In this document: one piece after another, positions 12,656 through 17,949 of the stretch
Layout of the letters: each line of letters opens with the position of its first letter
Position numbering within the stretch: position 1 is the first letter of the stretch
NCBI GenBank assembly: GCA_045504435.1
Contig: JBEULC010000014.1
Span: 1 to 17,949 of the forward strand
Origin: JBEULC01 sp045504435
Lineage (GTDB): Bacteria; Pseudomonadota; Alphaproteobacteria; WRAU01; Hepatincolaceae
Length of the DNA stretch: 17,949 nt
Direction: 5' to 3'
Position numbers and translations under genes: made by a program
The notes under the pieces: generated by a model
What the model was told of the DNA's origin: nothing
What the model saw: the letters and a program-made list of their open reading frames with translations, nothing else
Database searches by the model: none

Positions 12656-12670
12656 TGCCATTTAATTTTG

Positions 12671-13582
12671 TTAAAAAATCCCTTTATAACTTCTTAATCC
12701 TAATTTTTCTTTATGGGGAATGCTTTTGTAATCATAAGAAATCTGCTTTTGCTTCATTCCCAAGAGCGCTAAAAATATTGCCCATGCAATATCTCCATGC
12801 CCGCCTTTGTTTCTTTCAGTAGTGAACTTTGGAATATTACTACTTCCATGCTCTTTTTTGATACTTCTTAAATCGCTTCTGATATGTTCATTAGCAAAAG
12901 GTAGCCTTATCTTTTTATCTTCAAATATCTGTTTTGCATTTACTGCCATCTCCTGCTTAGAAGCTAAATTAAATAAAATTCCTTGTACACGCATATTGCC
13001 AAATATTCTTTTATAATCCTCAACCACCTTCTCACCCATTCCAGTTTGGTCAATATAAATGCGGTAAGGATTATATTTTGTTACTAAATCCTTTAATACT
13101 TGTTCTTGCTCTATGAATTTCTGTTGCTTTAGTACCTTTAAATCTAATAAATGAGCCACATCCCCTATAAGTTCAAAAACCACAAATACAGAATTATCTC
13201 CCCTTATAGCGATGTCGTGTCCAATAATAGTTTTACCGCCTTTATAAGTACTACTATCTGTAAAAACTTCTTTACTTTCAACATTTGTAATTAACTCCCA
13301 AGGGAGCCAATAATCAGCATTATTGCTTACAGGAACACACATATATTCCTGTAAAAAGGCTTCTTCACTAATAGTAGTAGTTCTAATATCCTCTAAAAAA
13401 GCATCTTTATCTTTCAAGGTAGCTTTTTTATTTATAATTTTATCTACCAAACCATCATTAATAGCATCTATAATTGTAGTTTGCTGAAAATACCAGGAGG
13501 GCTCGCTCTTTGCTTTCTCGCAAAGCTCCTCAAAAAAATGAGTTTCGCCATTTACCGAAGATAATACTTGAATATTACCCCC
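12671..13582 (-). CDS. gp28: Terminase large subunit gp28, C-terminal nuclease part (frameshifted)
   Basis: About 303 residues in the frame after a G8 run (13578-13585). It begins G-N-I-Q-V-L-S-S-V-N-G-E, the continuation of the ATPase domain, followed by E-E-A-F-L-Q-E-Y-M-C-V-P. The nuclease domain shows the expected acidic sites: I-I-G-H-D-I-A-I-R-G-D-N-S (first Asp), R-I-Y-I-D-Q-T-G-M-G (second) and H-G-D-I-A-W-A-I-F-L-A-L-L-G (third). It cuts concatemeric or host-joined DNA during packaging. TTG at 13450 is in frame but has no signal and would omit part of the domain. With 7 instead of 8 G the two parts fuse into ~448 residues. Downstream is the cargo insert instead of the portal. Confidence 0.88.
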   Translation of the reverse strand, partial: GGNIQVLSSVNGETHFFEELCEKAKSEPSWYFQQTTIIDAINDGLVDKIINKKATLKDKDAFLEDIRTTTISEEAFLQEYMCVPVSNNADYWLPWELITNVESKEVFTDSSTYKGGKTIIGHDIAIRGDNSVFVVFELIGDVAHLLDLKVLKQQKFIEQEQVLKDLVTKYNPYRIYIDQTGMGEKVVEDYKRIFGNMRVQGILFNLASKQEMAVNAKQIFEDKKIRLPFANEHIRSDLRSIKKEHGSSNIPKFTTERNKGGHGDIAWAIFLALLGMKQKQISYDYKSIPHKEKLGLRSYKGIF

Positions 13583-14015
13583 CCCAAGTTGTTACAGGGC
13601 TGGCAGCTTTCCATAGTTCTCGAGCCTCTGCATGAAAAGCAAACTCATCTAAAATTACCGATCCGCCTTTACTTCTAAAGTTAGTTGGGCTACTACTAAG
13701 AGCAAATATTCTTTTGTTACTTGCAAATTTAACCGCCATTGCCGTTAAATCTCTTTCATTATCAAGTAAAATCTCCTTCAAGGGTTCTATGGTAATTTTA
13801 AGTTTTACCGCAAAGCTTCTTACATATCTAATAAACTCCTTAGCTGCATTTATATCTGCACTGCTTAACCAAACATCATAAGGATTTTCTTCCCTACCTG
13901 CTACTATACAGCTATCTAAGGCTATGGCATAAGTAGCGCCAATCCTACGGGACTTACGCCATACCTTTACCTTTGCTTTGGAGTTTAAAAATGTTTTTTG
14001 ATATTTAAGGAGCAT
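13575..14015 (-). CDS. gp28: Terminase large subunit gp28, N-terminal ATPase part (frameshifted)
   Basis: 146 aa ending T-T-W-G-G-stop at the G8 run. The N-terminus is complete: Y-Q-K-T-F-L-N-S-K-A, then K-V-W-R-K-S-R-R-I-G-A-T at ~17-28, the Walker-A-like motif of Mu gp28. Walker B is V-I-L-D-E-F at 120-125, followed by A-F-H-A-E-A-R-E-L-W-K-A-A. This is the packaging motor domain; it works with gp27 and docks on the portal. The frame leaves homology exactly at GGGGGGGG (13578-13585); the other frame carries on with the rest of the protein. The ATG at 14015 lies 50 bases after the gp27 stop. Confidence 0.88.
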   Translation of the reverse strand: MLLKYQKTFLNSKAKVKVWRKSRRIGATYAIALDSCIVAGREENPYDVWLSSADINAAKEFIRYVRSFAVKLKITIEPLKEILLDNERDLTAMAVKFASNKRIFALSSSPTNFRSKGGSVILDEFAFHAEARELWKAASPVTTWGG

Positions 14016-14064
14016 GTTTTCTTACTGTTAAGCTTGTAAGGCTTTTTTAATGAGCTCAACCGTA

Positions 14065-14535
14065 TCAGGGCTTAAACTCCTTTACGCCTTCAACTTTTTT
14101 GATATGTTCAACTTGTAATTCACCCTTTATCTTTTCTCTATCTTTAGTTGAAGACATAATATCTTTCATAGATTTTGCTAAAAAATATAATTCTTTGGTA
14201 TCTATCTCTTCTTTACCCATGATTTGCTTTAATATAGCTTTAGATAATATTTGTGATACCAGTTTATGAATATCACTTTCCTTATCAAATTTAATAGTTT
14301 CAGGCAGCTTTTGTAGCATAAAATCAAGCTCTGATAAATCTTCCATTTCTTTATCAAAAGCTTGCTTATATCTGCCTAAACCAGCTCTACTAATATTTTG
14401 ACCATTGTTAAGCTCATTATTATTAATAAATATTTGTAAATCGCTTAAGTGCATCTTTTTACTTAAAAGCAAACCATTGATTTGCTTAATAAGTTCAGGG
14501 GATAACTCATAAATCTTATTTTTACGTGCCATCAT
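14065..14535 (-). CDS. gp27: Terminase small subunit gp27 (DUF3486)
   Basis: 156 aa. Pattern of Mu gp27/DUF3486: L-S-P-E-L-I-K-Q-I-N-G-L-L, H-L-S-D-L-Q-I-F-I-N, I-S-R-A-G-L-G-R-Y (a helix-turn-helix-like region, ~47-56) and helices to the end. The small terminase recognises phage DNA and loads gp28. It precedes gp28 as in Mu. The start could be either Met of M-M-A-R; GGGAT lies just before. A CTAG-type palindrome (14551-14568) is immediately upstream. Confidence 0.8.
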   Translation of the reverse strand: MMARKNKIYELSPELIKQINGLLLSKKMHLSDLQIFINNNELNNGQNISRAGLGRYKQAFDKEMEDLSELDFMLQKLPETIKFDKESDIHKLVSQILSKAILKQIMGKEEIDTKELYFLAKSMKDIMSSTKDREKIKGELQVEHIKKVEGVKEFKP

Positions 14536-14550
14536 TTATCCCATTTAATT

Positions 14551-14568
14551 CCAGGAACTAGTCCCTGG
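14551..14568. repeat. ACTAGT-centred palindrome between the DUF2730-like gene and gp27
   Basis: CCAGGAACTAGTCCCTGG, palindromic apart from one mismatched pair. It shares the CCAGG-ACTAGT-CCCTGG pattern with the unit inside gpI (1564-1595) but lacks that unit's middle part. Confidence 0.55.
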
Positions 14569-14619
14569 ACCCATTCTTTTTTATATTAAAAAATAATATG
14601 CTCAGCTTCATATATGAAT

Positions 14620-14859
14620 CTATTTCTTTTTATAATTCAAAATATGATCTTCTATTCTAGATAAGCTTTTTTCTATATGGTTTATCGTAACTTTAATTTC
14701 GCTAATACCGCGATCAAAGCTATGCGCTATTTTGCCTTGAGCTTCTTTATACTCATTAAATTCTTGCTTAGTTACAAATTTCTTTTTTAATGACCATACA
14801 TACCAAGAAATTAGGATAATCCCTATTGGTATAAGTGCCCTTATTATTGATATATCCAT
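14620..14859 (-). CDS. Mu gp25/DUF2730-like one-helix membrane protein
   Basis: 79 aa: one membrane helix at ~5-23 (I-I-R-A-L-I-P-I-G-I-I-L-I-S-W-Y-V-W), then a soluble, coiled-coil-like tail (F-N-E-Y-K-E-A-Q-G-K-I, I-N-H-I-E-K-S-L-S-R-I-E-D-H-I-L). Size, topology and position just before gp27 fit the DUF2730 proteins of Mu-like phages. These have been thought to take part in lysis, spanin-like or holin-accessory, but the role is not established. AGGAT precedes the ATG. Confidence 0.65.
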   Translation of the reverse strand: MDISIIRALIPIGIILISWYVWSLKKKFVTKQEFNEYKEAQGKIAHSFDRGISEIKVTINHIEKSLSRIEDHILNYKKK

Positions 14860-14876
14860 ACCATTATCCTATCTTT

Positions 14877-15233
14877 TTACTTTTTATCAGGTAAAACCTT
14901 TTCTGCTAATCTATAGCCCCCCAAACCTAACATTGTGTACATAAGGTCGTTAATCTCTCCACCCATGCCTTTAAAACTTGTGCCTAAAACACTATTTATT
15001 ATGGGAAACACTACTGCAGATAATAAAAACCCTGCGACTATTCCACCTTCAAGCCAGCTTCTAGGGTTTTTATAATTAAAATTATTACGTGCAATGGTAT
15101 TTTTGGCATGCTCCATATCTAAATCTTTAGTTGTATCTAATATTTTAATGGTGCCATTAATTCTGTCATTATCTAAAGCAAATTTATCTGCTACTTTGCT
15201 ACCCAATTTTAATAGTTGGCCAATACCAAACAT
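14877..15233 (-). CDS. Holin-like membrane protein
   Basis: 118 aa. A soluble, charged N-terminal half (F-G-I-G-Q-L-L-K-L-G-S-K-V-A-D-K-F, then D-L-D-M-E-H-A-K-N-T) is followed by N-P-R-S-W-L-E-G-G and a membrane helix (I-V-A-G-F-L-L-S-A-V-V-F-P-I-I-N, ~63-80). A second hydrophobic stretch is at ~95-108 (M-Y-T-M-L-G-L-G-G-Y). The S-W-x-x-x-G before the helix and L-G-L-G-G at the end are the layout of GTA/Mu-type holins. It lies between the lysozyme remnant and the DUF2730-like gene, a lysis position. The ATG has AAGGA seven bases upstream. Family call by layout, not strong similarity. Confidence 0.65.
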   Translation of the reverse strand: MFGIGQLLKLGSKVADKFALDNDRINGTIKILDTTKDLDMEHAKNTIARNNFNYKNPRSWLEGGIVAGFLLSAVVFPIINSVLGTSFKGMGGEINDLMYTMLGLGGYRLAEKVLPDKK

Positions 15234-15285
15234 AGGTTTTTCCTTATATATTATTATGTTGAGAATTTAGGAAGGGTTTTTCAGA

Positions 15286-15651
15286 TTAATACTTACTTTG
15301 AAAAAATAAGGCTTCTTCAGCATTGCGCTGTGCAATTAAAGTTGGGCAAACTGCGCCATCTTTTCTATTATAGAAAAGGATGCATTCCCCAATTTCGTTA
15401 ATTGCTTTACCTTTAAAGCGCTCAAGCATTGCTTTTGAAAAGGTTTCTTGAGTGAATAAAAATGAGATCAAAGCATCAAATTGATTTTGATTTAAGCAAA
15501 CCTTAAATTATTGAGAAAGGTTATTAAGATAAATCTCAGATTGTGTTATTCTATCTAATAAGATGCCTTCTTCTAACGCCTGCGCCCTATCTAGATATTC
15601 AAATTTTTTGATTAATTTTAAACCTTTTTGCGATATTTGTATTTGAGTAAT
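15286..15651 (-). pseudogene. Phage lysozyme (GH24) remnant with deleted catalytic segment
   Basis: One 122-codon frame with a TAA at 15508-15510. Before it: I-S-Q-K-G-L-K-L-I-K-K-F-E, the N-terminus of GH24 lysozymes ending at the catalytic Glu, then directly Y-L-D-R-A-Q-A-L-E-E-G-I-L-L and I-T-Q-S-E-I-Y-L. The ~20 residues that normally follow the Glu (G-x-R-x-x-A-Y and G-x-x-T-I-G-Y-G-H, with the catalytic Asp and Thr) are absent. After the TAA: L-N-Q-N-Q-F-D-A-L-I-S-F, then L-I-A-Q-R-N-A-E-E-A-L-F-F, the family's C-terminus. The only open piece (15286-15471) is this C-terminal part. There is no in-frame ATG at the front. It cannot be an active enzyme. Confidence 0.8.
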
Positions 15652-15795
15652 CTACTAAATTATTGATGAAAAGGGGAGGCATTGCACCACACATCTGCCA
15701 ATAAAGTCTTTATCGTTGTTTTTACTAATTAAACTACCTTTCCTTATATTAGTAACCTTAACGTGTTTTGAAAAATTTTTACATGTACGCAGGTT

Positions 15796-15810
15796 CTACC
15801 CGACTTTATA
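15796..15810 (-). promoter_or_regulatory. Candidate late (lys) promoter
   Basis: Minus strand TATAAAGTCGGGTAG, nearly identical to the motif before the protease gene (7668-7683). It lies 60 bases beyond the end of the Mor-family gene and ~145 bases before the lysozyme remnant, the position of Plys in Mu. The surrounding 15652-15869 is AT-rich and holds no gene that I can support. Confidence 0.45.
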
Positions 15811-15869
15811 ACTTTTTAGATTATTTTTGAGTTTTTTATTAAAATTATTAACTAAACCCGCAATAATAT

Positions 15870-16283
15870 TCACTTCAGTTCTAATTGAAGTTGGATATCT
15901 TTTGAAATTTTAGCTTTTACACGGCTTACTGCCGTATAATGACAACCAATATTTCTTACAATTTGATTATTACTATATCCTCTTAAAGACAATGATTTTA
16001 TCTGTAGCGATTTACGATTTATGTCATTGGTCGGACCACAAGGAATAACAATACTTTCACACTGATAATTATGGCAAACCCATTCTCTAAATGATTTACC
16101 AAACTTATATAAAAAGTGATTTTCTTTGATTTGTTTAGGAATATAGATTTTCTGGCCGCCAAATTCCGCAGCTAAACGCCAAGCGATAGCTTCATCTCCT
16201 AGGTCTTCAATTAATTGGGAGTAAAAAAGACTATTACTAAATAGATTATCTTTAACATAATTGCCAAAATTATTAATAGACAC
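15870..16283 (-). CDS. mor: Mor/C-family middle or late gene transcription activator
   Basis: 137 aa. Pattern of the Mor transcription activator family (Mu Mor and C): I-E-D-L-G-D-E-A-I-A-W-R-L-A-A-E-F-G-G-Q-K-I-Y-I-P-K at ~25-50, I-V-I-P at ~78-82, R-K-S-L-Q-I-K-S-L-S-L-R-G-Y-S-N-N-Q-I-V-R at ~89-109 and a helix-turn-helix ending in H-Y-T-A-V-S-R-V-K-A-K-I. As a dimer it should bind upstream of middle/late promoters and recruit RNA polymerase. It sits directly upstream of the lysis genes, as C does in Mu, so it may be the only late-gene switch here. The gene looks intact and has a candidate promoter at 16305-16333. Confidence 0.85.
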   Translation of the reverse strand: MSINNFGNYVKDNLFSNSLFYSQLIEDLGDEAIAWRLAAEFGGQKIYIPKQIKENHFLYKFGKSFREWVCHNYQCESIVIPCGPTNDINRKSLQIKSLSLRGYSNNQIVRNIGCHYTAVSRVKAKISKDIQLQLELK

Positions 16284-16304
16284 TTGATATTTCTTTGCCT
16301 TTAT

Positions 16305-16333
16305 AGTATAATATTCTTGAATAACATTGTTAC
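16305..16333 (-). promoter_or_regulatory. Candidate promoter of the Mor-family gene
   Basis: Minus strand -35 GTAACA (16328-16333), a 17-base spacer, -10 TATACT (16305-16310). The ATG follows ~21 bases after the -10. The -35 is weak; the -10 and spacing are good. Confidence 0.45.
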
Positions 16334-16347
16334 TATAAAAAACAAGG

Positions 16348-16377
16348 AAGCTAATTGATTATCAGATTAATTAGCTT
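16348..16377. terminator. Hairpin at the end of the GemA-like gene
   Basis: Stem AAGCTAATT / AATTAGCTT with a 12-base loop. It contains the stop codon of the GemA gene on the minus strand, and T-rich flanks lie on both sides (CCTTGTTTTTT on the minus strand). It would separate early genes from the Mor promoter just beyond. Confidence 0.65.
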
Positions 16378-17287
16378 TTTCTTTTATTAAGGTTTTATTC
16401 TCTTCCCTGCTTACCCACTCCTTTAACGCTTCAATGATTTTATCTTTTATACTATTATTCCAAGGAAAAGTATTATTTAAGGTTTCATAATCAGTTCTAA
16501 ATCTATGTCTGAGAAAATTATTTAACCCCAAATTGCTACTATTCCTTAGTTTTCCTGCTTGTTCCAAACTAATCCACAACTTAAATATCTTTCTCATTTT
16601 AGGACAATCAGTTTTAACATACTTAAAGTTGCTATTAATTCCCTTAGAGCTATAGGTTGCATTAGATAATTTATTAAACTCTTCAATAACCGCTTGCAAC
16701 TCCTGTATGTTTAACAATCTGCAACTTTCCTTATTAGTTATTCTTACTAAAATATCCCTATAAGTATCTTCATCTAAAATCATATTATTTTTTAATATAT
16801 GAATTTTTGCCATCATAGCTTGTCTCATAATTAATTCCTTAAATAATTTTTGCTGACGATTAATCCCTATAATCAGCATTAGTAAAGCTAATTCTAAGAA
16901 TAAATAAATCCCTATTATTAACCAATAATCCACTGTTATTTCTTGAATATCTTGAATATCTGCCTTAATATTTTGAAAAGTTGTAGCCTTCAAAGAATTA
17001 GTTTTTAAATAATCAGCCATTATATTATTCTTTTCTATAATTTGATTATTTTTTAAACTTGTTAAATTGTAGGATTGATAGCTACTATAGCTAATCAACC
17101 CTACATTCATAATAAACACAATAGCAATAACTGAGTAAATCCTGTTATATATGGCTAATAATCTTATATATTCTATAGCCAATACCACAAAAGCCATGAT
17201 AATACTCACTTTATAACTAACTAAAGTACTAATTATTGCGATTATTAGATAAATTATGTAAATGCTTAATTGCGTTATCATTTTCAT
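16367..17287 (-). CDS. gemA: GemA/Gp16-family protein fused to a multi-helix membrane domain
   Basis: 306 aa. The C-terminal half (~148-300) has the Mu Gp16/GemA pattern: M-A-K-I-H-I-L-K-N-N-M-I-L-D-E-D-T-Y-R-D-I-L at ~159-180, I-Q-E-L-Q-A-V-I-E-E-F, K-M-R-K-I-F-K-L-W-I-S-L, L-N-N-F-L-R-H-R-F, and I-K-D-K-I-I-E-A-L-K-E-W-V near the end. Mu GemA modulates host gene expression and replication. The first ~146 residues are unusual: three hydrophobic helices (~5-24, 27-47, 50-70), a polar stretch with Asn/Lys (~72-118) and a fourth helix (~119-142), ending in basic residues. Known GemA proteins are soluble and ~170-190 aa. The frame is continuous, with no sign of two starts. M1-K2-M3 offers two ATGs; neither has a strong Shine-Dalgarno. 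Confidence 0.8.
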   Translation of the reverse strand: MKMITQLSIYIIYLIIAIISTLVSYKVSIIMAFVVLAIEYIRLLAIYNRIYSVIAIVFIMNVGLISYSSYQSYNLTSLKNNQIIEKNNIMADYLKTNSLKATTFQNIKADIQDIQEITVDYWLIIGIYLFLELALLMLIIGINRQQKLFKELIMRQAMMAKIHILKNNMILDEDTYRDILVRITNKESCRLLNIQELQAVIEEFNKLSNATYSSKGINSNFKYVKTDCPKMRKIFKLWISLEQAGKLRNSSNLGLNNFLRHRFRTDYETLNNTFPWNNSIKDKIIEALKEWVSREENKTLIKEKAN

Positions 17288-17318
17288 TTTAGTAACTTTC
17301 TGCCTTGTTCTATGTTTA

Positions 17319-17402
17319 TTATTTTGGAGTTTTAGGGGTATATAAACTTGCCTTTTCTCTAAAAAACATTCTTTTAATCAGCTTCCCTAATCTGTTAATC
17401 AT
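17319..17402 (-). CDS. Possible 27-aa basic peptide
   Basis: A small frame with a very good Shine-Dalgarno (TTAGGAGAAAAAAT) in front of the ATG at 17402, the same leader style as the 114-aa gene upstream. The peptide is strongly basic (I-N-R-L-G-K-L-I-K-R-M-F-F-R-E-K, ending P-K-T-P-K). It lies between the 114-aa gene and the GemA-like gene in one transcript. It may be a real micro-protein or a translational relay into GemA, which has a poor ribosome site of its own. No family recognised. Confidence 0.4.
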   Translation of the reverse strand: MINRLGKLIKRMFFREKASLYTPKTPK

Positions 17403-17440
17403 ATTTTTTCTCCTAATTAAATCTTATATATTTTAGGAAT

Positions 17441-17785
17441 TTATTTAATCTCTTTTCCCATTATTTCTTCAAAATCTTCTATATTAAAATCATGGTATTT
17501 AGGTTCCCAATCTATTGCTTCTTCATCAATAGCTCCTTCTAAAATAGCTTTAATTTCCTTTTCAGTAGCCTCTATAGGATGGGTTATAGTTATATGCTGT
17601 GTGCTTTCCATATCGCAAGAAAGATTTACTCTATATTTCTTAGTAATTTCTCCATTTTCATTTCCCTTTAGTAGCTTAGGGTCAATCCCTGTTACCTCAA
17701 TTACTCTTTTTACGAAAGCTCCTGCAGGGAGATCTTTAGTTTCTTCAGCAATCTTTTTAAATTGCTCTTTACTTAAAATATTCAT
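17441..17785 (-). CDS. Early-region protein of unknown function
   Basis: 114 aa. The ATG has TTAGGAGAAATAAA upstream, the strongest ribosome site in this part of the window. It has an N-terminal helical part (E-Q-F-K-K-I-A-E-E-T-K-D), a middle with V-T-G-I-D-P-K-L-L-K-G and a strongly acidic C-terminal half (E-A-T-E-K-E-I-K-A-I-L-E-G-A-I-D-E-E-A-I-D-W-E). No membrane segment, cysteine cluster or helix-turn-helix is obvious. It lies among genes upstream of GemA, where Mu-like phages carry small, poorly conserved early and semi-essential genes. I do not recognise it. Confidence 0.65.
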   Translation of the reverse strand: MNILSKEQFKKIAEETKDLPAGAFVKRVIEVTGIDPKLLKGNENGEITKKYRVNLSCDMESTQHITITHPIEATEKEIKAILEGAIDEEAIDWEPKYHDFNIEDFEEIMGKEIK

Positions 17786-17806
17786 TTTATTTCTCCTAAT
17801 TTTTCT

Positions 17807-17949
17807 TTATCTTAGTTTCCAGGTGTAGCCACCTCTATTGCTATTTCTTTCCAAAAATCCTGGAAGGTTTTCCTCCAAATAAGCTTTACCTTCAATATTA
17901 ATAGTAGTGGAAGTATAAGGAGATTTATAACTAACTATAAAAATTTCAT
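17807..17949 (-). CDS. C-terminal end of an unknown early gene (cut by window edge)
   Basis: 46 residues in a frame open to the right edge, ending with TAA at 17807-17809 (near the end: Y-L-E-E-N-L-P-G-F-L-E-R-N-S, then G-G-Y-T-W-K-L-R). The ATG at the very edge is in another frame and stops after four codons, so the gene must begin outside. The 114-aa gene follows after 21 bases, in the same transcript. No family can be given from so little. Confidence 0.45.
   Translation of the reverse strand, partial: EIFIVSYKSPYTSTTINIEGKAYLEENLPGFLERNSNRGGYTWKLR

Noticed and set aside
11643..12661. Tiny frames starting ATGGCAC at 11705 and 12661 as micro-genes
   Set aside because: They are 14-20 codons long and encode the palindrome itself; better seen as repeat or gene-start remnants.
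2106..13585. All frameshifts as pure sequencing error
   Set aside because: Shifts at A10 and G8 could be technical, but two in-frame TAA codons in long genes, an ATA start and the deletion in lysozyme cannot be explained by homopolymer miscounts.
15652..15869. tRNA gene or attachment site near the lysis block
   Set aside because: No cloverleaf or T-loop pattern could be found, and phage genes continue on both sides, so no prophage end lies here.

Overview
The window is part of a Mu-like, contractile-tailed prophage in a very AT-rich genome. Nearly every gene lies on the minus strand, so the phage map reads from high to low coordinates. Small genomes of intracellular alphaproteobacteria (Rickettsiales and relatives) look like this: low GC, poly(A)-tract frameshifts, many broken genes, and short palindromes at gene boundaries with one in frame inside a gene. 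That host assignment is inference; no host housekeeping gene is in the window.

Layout in transcription order. The early/middle end (about 17949-15870) holds the end of an unknown gene, an unknown 114-aa gene, a possible 27-aa peptide, a GemA/Gp16-family protein with an unusual multi-helix membrane N-terminus, and a Mor/C-family activator. The lysis and packaging block follows: a lysozyme remnant (15651-15286), a holin-like protein, a one-helix DUF2730-like protein, the small terminase gp27 and the large terminase gp28. A non-phage-looking insert (about 12660-11585) separates terminase from portal. The head block is portal gp29, head morphogenesis gp30, protease/scaffold gp32, major head protein gpT (gp34), gp36, a gpG-like morphogenesis protein and gp37. 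A toxin-antitoxin pair sits on the plus strand (7800-8320) between gp30 and gp32. The tail block is P2-like: spike gpV, two small proteins, gpW, gpJ, gpI, tail fibre and the start of sheath gpFI, which runs off the left edge. The phage is thus a Mu-type head with a P2-type tail.

The prophage is decaying. I read seven broken genes: large terminase (frameshift at a G8 run), gp30 (frameshift at an A10 run plus an ATG-to-ATA start), protease/scaffold (in-frame TAA), a small baseplate-region protein (-1 shift), gpJ (-1 shift), lysozyme (catalytic segment deleted plus in-frame TAA), and the cargo gene between terminase and portal (in-frame TAA). Portal, gpT, gp36, gpG-like, gp37, gpV, gpW, gpI, fibre, Mor and GemA are open. 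A functional phage looks unlikely unless the frameshifts are assembly errors or are corrected by polymerase slippage; the nonsense codons and the lysozyme deletion argue against a purely technical cause.

Most worth following: CTAG-centred palindromes at gene ends and one inserted in frame in gpI; a shared TATAAA/TCGGGTAG motif exactly where Mu has its Plys and PI late promoters; the membrane-GemA fusion; a zinc-ribbon cargo gene flanked by related repeats; and the toxin-antitoxin cassette with its operator and two terminators in the head operon.
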